From JAJRRA01 sp048636595 (GTDB taxonomy: Bacteria > Pseudomonadota > Gammaproteobacteria > Xanthomonadales > SZUA-36), in contig JAIVWI010000016.1 in assembly GCA_048636595.1 (NCBI GenBank), positions 1 to 27,066 of the forward strand: DNA of 27,066 nt, in the 5' to 3' direction. The position numbers and the translations under genes were made by a program. Under the pieces are notes generated by a model. It had not been told where the DNA came from and did no database searches. It saw only the letters and a program-made list of their open reading frames with translations. Below are positions 7,903-13,666 of the stretch, piece after piece (the stretch's first letter is position 1; each line of letters begins with the position of its first letter).

Positions 7903-9188
7903 GAATAAAAAACATGAATCTCAGTTCAAAAATCTTTGTCTCCATGCTGCTGGGTGGGATCGCCGGAGGGCTGCTCAACTTTCTCGGTACTCCGGAATGG
8001 TCCCAGATCTGGTTGATAGATGGAGCTTTCAGGGTTGTGGGGCAGGTATTCATCTCGCTGTTGAAAATGCTGGTAGTCCCTCTTGTTTTTGTATCACTGA
8101 TTTGTGGCGTCAGTTCCCTGGCGGACCCGAAAATGCTGGGAAGGGTTGGAGGTAAAACCGTCATCCTCTACCTCCTGACCACGGGTATTGCAGTAACGCT
8201 TGCACTGACTGCCGCCGTTGTATTTCAACCCGGTATCGGCGTCGATGCGGTGAATCTGGTCGAAAAAGAAATCGCTGAAGTGACGCCATTCACACAGGTA
8301 CTCATCGACATGGTGCCGAATAACCCGATTGCTGCGATGGCCGATGCCAAGATGCTGCCGATCATTTTCTTTGCCGTGCTGCTGGGACTCTCCATCACAC
8401 TGAGCGGTGAGGCCGGAAAACGAATATCGTCGTGGTTCCAGGATTTCAACACGGTCATCATGAAACTGGTGGCGATCGTGATGAGCGTGGCGCCGTATGG
8501 TGTATTCGCCCTGATCGCAAACATGGCCGCCACCAGTAACGGGGCTGATTTTCTGGCAGTCGGCAAGTACATTGTGCTGGTCATTGCGGTCCTCCTGTTC
8601 CACGCACTGATCGTCTACCCCTCCTTGCTGGTTTTGCTGACCCGGCTGAACCCACGCATGTTCCTCTACAAGATGCGTGCGGCAATGATGTTCGCCTTCT
8701 CTACAGCTTCGAGCAACGCCACCATCCCGGTCACACTGGAGTCAGTGGAGAAAAGAGTGGGCGTCAGCAACAAGATCGCTTCTTTTACCGTCCCCCTCGG
8801 GGCAACCATCAATATGGATGGCACAGCCATCATGCAAGGTATCGCTACTGGATTTATTGCCCAGTTCTACGGTATTGACCTCAGTATTGCACAATACCTC
8901 ATGGTCGTGGTCATGGTCATCATGGCGTCCATTGGCACGGCCGGCGTTCCCAGCGTTGGCCTGGTTCTGCTGGCTGGTGTGCTGGCCCAGGTAGGGCTGC
9001 CTGAAGAAGGAATTGCCCTGATCCTGGGTGTCGACCGCCTGCTGGACATGATCCGCACGGTGGTGAATATTACCGGCGATGCGACGGTCACCACGATCGT
9101 GGCGAAAAGTGAAGGCGAACTGGACGAGGCGGTGTTCAGGGATCCACTGGCTGGTCGGGCTTTTGAAACCGGACGCAAAATTGCATAA
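7896..9188 (+). CDS. Dicarboxylate/amino acid:cation symporter (DAACS/SDF family)
   Basis: The 430-residue membrane protein belongs to the GltP/DctA transporter family, which uses Na+ or H+ gradients to import C4-dicarboxylates or acidic amino acids. Seen in order are several hydrophobic helices, the serine-rich re-entrant loop FSTASSNATIPVT (hairpin 1, ~268-280), NMDGT (306-310) in helix 7, the second re-entrant loop ASIGTAGVPSVG (~344-355) and helix 8 with DRLLDMIRT plus N391 and D395, positions that bind substrate and cations in characterised members. Length matches the family. The ATG at 7896 has AAGGAA about 4 nt upstream. I cannot assign the substrate from sequence; the gene stands alone after the small leader ORF. 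Confidence 0.92.
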   Translation: MLRIKNMNLSSKIFVSMLLGGIAGGLLNFLGTPEWSQIWLIDGAFRVVGQVFISLLKMLVVPLVFVSLICGVSSLADPKMLGRVGGKTVILYLLTTGIAVTLALTAAVVFQPGIGVDAVNLVEKEIAEVTPFTQVLIDMVPNNPIAAMADAKMLPIIFFAVLLGLSITLSGEAGKRISSWFQDFNTVIMKLVAIVMSVAPYGVFALIANMAATSNGADFLAVGKYIVLVIAVLLFHALIVYPSLLVLLTRLNPRMFLYKMRAAMMFAFSTASSNATIPVTLESVEKRVGVSNKIASFTVPLGATINMDGTAIMQGIATGFIAQFYGIDLSIAQYLMVVVMVIMASIGTAGVPSVGLVLLAGVLAQVGLPEEGIALILGVDRLLDMIRTVVNITGDATVTTIVAKSEGELDEAVFRDPLAGRAFETGRKIA

Positions 9189-9279
9189 ATAACACCGTAA
9201 AATCAAGCGGCAATTCCAGCAATTCATGCAATATACGGGCTAATACGATCAGTTCTCCGGAAAAATTTCAGCATGTAAC

Positions 9280-9285
9280 TATACT
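9280..9285 (+). promoter_or_regulatory. Candidate -10 element for the secreted protein gene
   Basis: TATACT (five of six to consensus) lies about 73 bp upstream of the 9358 start codon in a 169-bp gap. No -35 box stands out at 16-18 bp, so this is tentative. The rest of the gap, 9189-9279, shows no terminator or other structure that I can support. Confidence 0.3.
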
Positions 9286-9357
9286 GAAGGTACGGTCCGA
9301 TAAAAGCATTCAATGCAGAGTCTGGACTGACCTTTTCTTGAGAACGAGGGAAATACC

Positions 9358-10128
9358 ATGATAAATGCAATCAAGCTGATTGGACTGGCCCTGGCAGTGA
9401 GTCTCTTTTTGATCATGCCGGCGCATGCTGAGGATGAAGAAAATGACGGAATTGCCGAACTGTTCCTGATCACGCCGAAGGCTGGACACGAGCAGGACCT
9501 GGTCGAGGCCATCACCGACTACCACCACTGGATAGCCAGTAAGGAAGGCCATTTGGAGTACAGCTGGTACGAGATCCTCACGGGACCCGATACCGGCAAG
9601 TACATCGCCCGGTCGGGCGAGCATAACTGGTCGGATTTCGATGTCGAATATGACTGGCAAGAAGAAGCCGGCCAAAAATTCCAGACCAATGTTGCCCCGC
9701 ATATTGACGGTCTCCAACGCAGTTTTAATTCAGAGATGGATGGCTTCAGTCACTGGCCTGAGAATTTTGAAGGTTACACCCATTTCTCCGTTGAGAACTG
9801 GTATGTGAAAGGCGGACAATACGGCAACTTCCGCAAAGGACTGAAAAAAATCACCGATACGTTAAAATCAGCCAATTATGGGTCCTATTTTGCATTCGTC
9901 TCCCTGGAGTCCGGCGGGCGTGGCAACCAGATCACCCTGGTTTCACCCAAGCAAGGCTGGTCCGGTATGAAAGGCCCTGACCCCACGTTTTTAGCAATCA
10001 TGACAGAAGCCCTGGGCGGCGAAGAGGAATTCAATAACTTCATGAGTGAATGGGGCGCCACATTCAAAACCGGTCAAAACCACATGGTCAGGTACATGCC
10101 GGGAGCCAGCGACTACGGCGACAAATAG
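9358..10128 (+). CDS. Secreted protein of unknown function, two ABM/NIPSNAP-like repeats
   Basis: The 256-residue product starts with a clear Sec signal peptide: MINAIK, a hydrophobic core, then AHA before EDEEN (cleavage about residue 23-24), so the mature protein is probably periplasmic or secreted. I do not recognise a named family. The mature part appears as two related halves: IAELFLITPKAGHEQDLVEAI with ...YIARSGEHNWSDFD, and FSVENWYVKGGQYGNFRKGL with ...ITLVSPKQGWSGMK. The pattern of strand, gly-rich turn, helix and a closing W-S motif resembles the dimeric alpha/beta-barrel (ABM/NIPSNAP) fold in tandem. GAGGGA about 6 nt upstream supports the ATG at 9358. It is a single gene, with no cofactor motif and no functional clue from neighbours. 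Confidence 0.8.
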   Translation: MINAIKLIGLALAVSLFLIMPAHAEDEENDGIAELFLITPKAGHEQDLVEAITDYHHWIASKEGHLEYSWYEILTGPDTGKYIARSGEHNWSDFDVEYDWQEEAGQKFQTNVAPHIDGLQRSFNSEMDGFSHWPENFEGYTHFSVENWYVKGGQYGNFRKGLKKITDTLKSANYGSYFAFVSLESGGRGNQITLVSPKQGWSGMKGPDPTFLAIMTEALGGEEEFNNFMSEWGATFKTGQNHMVRYMPGASDYGDK

Positions 10129-10165
10129 AAAGGTTTTGCCTCGCTATTCCTATACCCCCATCCAC

Positions 10166-10193
10166 AAAAAAACCCCGGGTAATAACCCGGGGT
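10166..10193 (-). terminator. Rho-independent terminator for mnmG
   Basis: A perfect 9-bp GC-rich stem (10172-10180 with 10185-10193, 4-nt loop) is followed on the minus strand by seven T residues, ending at 10166. This is the right form and orientation to stop transcription coming from mnmG, about 155 nt beyond its stop. On the plus strand the hairpin has no T-tract, so it is a weaker stop for the secreted protein gene. Confidence 0.8.
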
Positions 10194-10199
10194 CTGAAA

Positions 10200-10257
10200 G
10201 GCGTATCGCTATAGGCATAGAAGTGTGGGGACTGCCTGTCTAGAGGGGCGATACGCC
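10200..10257. repeat. 58-nt nested stem-loop between convergent genes
   Basis: Bases 10200-10209 (GGCGTATCGC) and 10248-10257 (GCGATACGCC) pair perfectly over 10 bp; inside, AGGCA (10213-10217) can pair with TGCCT (10234-10238). It lies in the 219-bp gap between two convergent genes, just upstream of the mnmG terminator as read on the minus strand. It could be a small RNA, a 3'-UTR element or a remnant. I do not recognise a known RNA family in 10129-10347. Confidence 0.45.
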
Positions 10258-10347
10258 AGGCACAGTCAACTTACGCTCTTAGAATACGCTGAACACTGTT
10301 AAAAAACCGTGAACCTAGCGTTGCCAATTCGTGATATATGCAATTTT

Positions 10348-12237
10348 TCAGGCTTGAACCCGCATTTTGCGCGATTTCTTGAGGTGCACCAGTAGCAAAG
10401 ATATGGCCGCAGGGGTTACTCCGGGGACTCGTGAAGCCTGACCGATGGTGTCCGGCCTGACACTCTGCAGCTTCTCCATGACTTCAGCAGAAAGCCCCTG
10501 AACCCCGCTAAAATCGAAATCGTCTCCGATTTCCGTTGTTTCATGACGGCGCCTTCGGGCAATGTCTTCTTGTTGCCGCCCGAGGTAGCCTGAATAGCGG
10601 ACCTGAATTTCCAGTTGTTGGGAAACTTGCCCGTCCTTTACACCGGGGCCTATGCCTTCTATTTCAACCAGTCGTTGATAATCGACCTCAGGGCGCTTCA
10701 GCAAGTCCAGTGCCCGCATTTCTTTGCTGATGGGAATGCCATGGGCAGTTTCAACCATTCGGCCCAGAGCATTGCCTGGTGTCACCCAGATACCATTCAG
10801 CCGCTTGCGCTCTGTCTCCAGGCATTCGCTCTTCCGGCAATATCGCTTCCAGCGCTCATCATCGACCAGGCCGAGTGCGCGGCCTTTTTCAGTCAGCCGC
10901 AGGTCTGCATTGTCTTCCCGCAACTGCAGGCGGTATTCCGCCCGGCTGGTGAACATTCGATAAGGTTCCAGCGTGCCCTGGGTGATGAGATCATCGATCA
11001 TCACACCGATGTAGGCCTGATCGCGCCCAGGTGTCCACGTGGATTCACCACGGACCAAACGGGCTGCGTTAATACCGGCAACCAGCCCCTGGGCTGCGGC
11101 TTCTTCATAACCCGTGGTCCCGTTGATCTGCCCGGCGAAAAACAGGCCGTCAATATGCTTCGTTTCGAGGCTGGCATGCAGATCCCGCGGATCGAAGAAG
11201 TCGTATTCAATAGCGTAGCCGGGGCGGGTTATTCGAGCATTCTCGAAGCCCTTGATGCTGCGCACGAACTCGAGCTGGACTTCGAACGGAAGGCTGGTGG
11301 AAATTCCATTGGGGTACAACTCCAGCGTATCCAGACCCTCGGGTTCTACAAAAATCTGGTGGCTTTTCCGGTCACTGAAGCGCACGACCTTGTCTTCGAT
11401 GGAAGGGCAGTATCGTGGCCCCACACCCTCAATGACGCCTGCATACATCGGTGAGCGATGCAGGGAATTGCGGATGATGTCATGAGTTCGTTCCGATGTA
11501 TGCGTAATCCAGCAACATACCTGGCGCGGGTGATCCTCCCGGCTGCCCATGAAAGAGAACACCGGTCGCGGCTCATCGCCCGGTTGTTCCTGCAAATGGG
11601 TAAAATCCACGGATTTTCCGTCTATACGGGGTGGTGTGCCCGTTTTCAGGCGGGCCACCCTGAACGGCATTTCACGCAGACGGGCTGCCAGCACATTGGA
11701 TGGGGGGTCGCCGGCACGACCACCGGCTGATTGCTCCTCGCCCATGTGGATTTTTCCACCCAGGAAGGTACCGGTTGTGAGAACTACGCTAGCGGAATTA
11801 AATTCCAGCCCGGTAGCCGTACGGCAACCGCTTATACGCCCGTCATCAGTCAACAGATCGTCAACACCGGCCTGGAATATTGCCAGGTTTGGCTGCTGTT
11901 CCACGGTCTTGCGAATAAACGCACGGTACAAATTGCGGTCGCATTGGGCCCGGGTGGCGCGAACAGCCGGGCCCTTGCTTGAATTGAGTGTGCGCAGTTG
12001 GATGGCGGCGGCGTCTGCAGCCCGGGCCATCACACCACCGAGGGCGTCAATCTCCTTCACCAGGTGACCTTTACCTATCCCCCCAATGGCAGGATTACAG
12101 CTCATCTGCCCAATGGTCTCGATGTTATGTGTGATCAACAACGTACTGGCGCCGCTGCGCGCGGAGGCAAGCGCCGCCTCGGTGCCGGCATGGCCGCCAC
12201 CAATTACGATCACGTCATAAAATTCCGGATACAGCAT
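10348..12237 (-). CDS. mnmG: tRNA uridine-5-carboxymethylaminomethyl modification enzyme MnmG (GidA)
   Basis: This FAD- and folate-dependent enzyme works with MnmE to install carboxymethylaminomethyl groups on U34 of certain tRNAs. The N-terminus MLYPEFYDVIVIGGGHAGTE carries the Rossmann GGGHAG loop; other family segments are LLITHNIETIGQMSCNPAIGG, GTFLGGKIHMGE and LKTGTPPRID, and the C-terminal MnmE-binding helical region begins after TSRAEYRLQLREDNAD. The ATG at 12237 aligns with the E. coli start and gives 629 residues; a GTG two codons earlier (12243) with GGTGG 6 nt upstream is also possible. MnmG is often followed by rsmG in gammaproteobacteria, but here it is a lone gene ending at a terminator. 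A repeat element sits just upstream. Confidence 0.97.
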   Translation of the reverse strand: MLYPEFYDVIVIGGGHAGTEAALASARSGASTLLITHNIETIGQMSCNPAIGGIGKGHLVKEIDALGGVMARAADAAAIQLRTLNSSKGPAVRATRAQCDRNLYRAFIRKTVEQQPNLAIFQAGVDDLLTDDGRISGCRTATGLEFNSASVVLTTGTFLGGKIHMGEEQSAGGRAGDPPSNVLAARLREMPFRVARLKTGTPPRIDGKSVDFTHLQEQPGDEPRPVFSFMGSREDHPRQVCCWITHTSERTHDIIRNSLHRSPMYAGVIEGVGPRYCPSIEDKVVRFSDRKSHQIFVEPEGLDTLELYPNGISTSLPFEVQLEFVRSIKGFENARITRPGYAIEYDFFDPRDLHASLETKHIDGLFFAGQINGTTGYEEAAAQGLVAGINAARLVRGESTWTPGRDQAYIGVMIDDLITQGTLEPYRMFTSRAEYRLQLREDNADLRLTEKGRALGLVDDERWKRYCRKSECLETERKRLNGIWVTPGNALGRMVETAHGIPISKEMRALDLLKRPEVDYQRLVEIEGIGPGVKDGQVSQQLEIQVRYSGYLGRQQEDIARRRRHETTEIGDDFDFSGVQGLSAEVMEKLQSVRPDTIGQASRVPGVTPAAISLLLVHLKKSRKMRVQA

Positions 12238-12268
12238 CTGCACAACAATCCACCATCAAGGACCGCGT

Positions 12269-12274
12269 ATTGTA
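12269..12274 (-). promoter_or_regulatory. Candidate -10 element for mnmG, abutting repeat element
   Basis: On the minus strand TACAAT (five of six to consensus) lies about 30 bp upstream of the mnmG start. The corresponding -35 region would fall at about 12292-12297, directly against the end of the repeat element at 12300, and shows no consensus. If this promoter is real, the insertion has probably replaced or altered its upstream part. Confidence 0.35.
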
Positions 12275-12299
12275 CTGAATTTCAAACAATTGTGTACCC

Positions 12300-12540
12300 A
12301 GCTGTAAATTCCAGCAACCTTGTATACATCGGGCCTTCGAGTAATTGCAGGCTTTCAGGTTGGTAGAAGCCCGTTCGGAGTAAGGGGTCTTCTTCCAGGA
12401 CCCTTTGCAACACGATGTTGCAAGAGGAGGCCCCATGGACGGGTTTATGCCGTGTCCTGGAAGAAGACCCCTTGCTTCGGACGGGCTCCCCAACAAGTAG
12501 CACAACGAACAGGTGAACAACGTTGCTGGAATTCACAGCT
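12300..12540. mobile_element. MITE-like palindromic element, copy 2, with 24-bp terminal inverted repeats
   Basis: The ends 12300-12323 and 12517-12540 are inverted repeats matching at 22 of 24 positions (core AATTCCAGCAAC), each beginning AGCTGT. Inside, arms 12369-12401 and 12454-12486 pair at 30 of 33 positions by Watson-Crick rules, and the remaining three become G-U in plus-strand RNA. The 52-nt apical part holds a perfect 8-bp hairpin (12405-12423). The 241-bp element encodes no plausible protein. The central part is the same, inverted, as copy 1 at 5920-6035. No target-site duplication is evident. Confidence 0.85.
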
Positions 12541-12568
12541 AGTGTAAGCAGATGGGCGCTACTCCGGT

Positions 12569-12574
12569 TAATAT
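12569..12574 (+). promoter_or_regulatory. Candidate -10 element for the small gene at 12621
   Basis: TAATAT (four of six to consensus) is 46 bp upstream of the 12621 start and 28 bp past the end of the repeat element. No -35 match is visible at normal spacing, so support is weak. The 12244-12620 gap is otherwise occupied mainly by the repeat element. Confidence 0.25.
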
Positions 12575-12620
12575 ACCCGGAAGCCGGCCCGAACCGGCAA
12601 ACTGGCACAAGGAAAAATAT

Positions 12621-12830
12621 ATGGCCCGTTCTGTTTATGATCTGCAAGGTTATGCTGTCGCCCTGGACAAAGTTGTTTTCGTGACCCGCGTTTTCGCAGC
12701 CGAAGATGAGGAAGGGTTCCAGTTCAATGTGCGATTTAGCGGAGACGCCCGGCTGGCGCCGAAATTCCCGACGCGACACGAAGCGGACTTACAAAGAGAG
12801 TTGTTTTTAAAAGCCTTGAGGGAGAGTTAG
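12621..12830 (+). CDS. Small conserved-looking protein, 69 residues, unknown function
   Basis: The product begins MARSVYDLQGYAVALDK and ends ELFLKALRES. It is a soluble, charged protein with no signal peptide or membrane segment. The pattern VVFVTRVFAAEDEEGFQFNVRFSGD reads as beta strands, and RHEADLQRELFLKAL as an amphipathic helix. I do not recognise the family. The frame extends upstream to 12552, but ATG 12621 is chosen because AAGGA lies 7 nt before it and the upstream residues look non-coding. It converges on the DUF4239-like gene with a 23-bp gap, and a repeat element ends 80 bp upstream. Confidence 0.7.
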   Translation: MARSVYDLQGYAVALDKVVFVTRVFAAEDEEGFQFNVRFSGDARLAPKFPTRHEADLQRELFLKALRES

Positions 12831-12853
12831 CGCGCCTTCTCGCAATATGCCGG

Positions 12854-13651
12854 CTAGTTTCCGTCCGCCGCCATCCGGTTGTGAAGATCCACCATCAATT
12901 GCTGGTTCATACTGAACAGGCTCTGGTTTGGCCGGTCCAGGTCCATGACCAACGCCATTACAACAGAGAATGTAATGGCCAGGGTCCAGGTTGCGATGCC
13001 GCTCCGCGCACCTGTGAGCCCCGCCTGGTACCCCATGATAATCATCGACATCAGAGCCATAATGAACAGGGTGAACCAGATCACCGGTGAAATGCGGTTG
13101 AACAAGACCGCCTGAAGGCGGGCATCCTGCGCATTGATCATGGCAAGGACCGACTGGCTGAATATTCCGGTGCTTTCACTGTTTTCCGAATCCTCCATCG
13201 AGGATTCAGCCAGGGACCATAAACTGTCATGCAGACGGTCTGAGTCTTTTACCAGATCTAACAGCTTCGACATATCGGTGCTGCCTTTCAACAGCATCAT
13301 TTCCATTCGAATCGCCACGAACTGCCGCAAAAGGTTCCTGGCAACAGGGCGGGTCGCATCATCGAGTAAATCAGCTCCACGATAGGCCGAACTGATTGCA
13401 CTGACTTCCAGCATGAACGACTGTGTCCTGACTTCAAAATGACGCTGGGCCATGCTAAAACTGAATGCCAGCATGAAAGCGAGCAGCCCCAGGGAAGCTC
13501 CCATAATGGCTCTGACCTGTGCGGTCTGCGCCTTGACTGTCTTGCCTTTTATGTTCGAACCCAGCTTGATGCCGACTTCGATAAAAGCCACCAGTGATAT
13601 TACCGACCCAAGCAGGACCATCCACAGGGGTATCAGATCGAATGCAGTCAT
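12854..13651 (-). CDS. DUF4239-like integral membrane protein
   Basis: The 265-residue protein has four predicted membrane segments: about residues 7-28, 49-68, 189-209 and 218-238. Between the second and third lies a ~120-residue soluble part beginning FEVRTQSFMLEVSAISSAYRGA. That segment, and LVMDLDRPNQSLF near the end, fit the DUF4239/bestrophin-like family as I know it; its function is unknown. The start ATG (13651) is 15 bp downstream of the pepN stop, so the two genes are probably co-transcribed, though no functional link to PepN is apparent. Confidence in the gene is high, in the family assignment moderate. Confidence 0.8.
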   Translation of the reverse strand: MTAFDLIPLWMVLLGSVISLVAFIEVGIKLGSNIKGKTVKAQTAQVRAIMGASLGLLAFMLAFSFSMAQRHFEVRTQSFMLEVSAISSAYRGADLLDDATRPVARNLLRQFVAIRMEMMLLKGSTDMSKLLDLVKDSDRLHDSLWSLAESSMEDSENSESTGIFSQSVLAMINAQDARLQAVLFNRISPVIWFTLFIMALMSMIIMGYQAGLTGARSGIATWTLAITFSVVMALVMDLDRPNQSLFSMNQQLMVDLHNRMAADGN

Positions 13652-13666
13652 AAAAAAAACCTGGCC

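Noticed and set aside
9212..9222. AATTCCAGCAA, matching the core of the repeat-element terminal repeats
   Set aside because: The match is only about 11 bases with no extension into the rest of the terminal repeat and no palindrome nearby, so chance is a fair explanation.
12537..12546. CTAGTGTA shared by the right edge of the second repeat element and the ends of the first MITE
   Set aside because: An 8-base match without further similarity; the terminal repeats of the two elements are otherwise unrelated.
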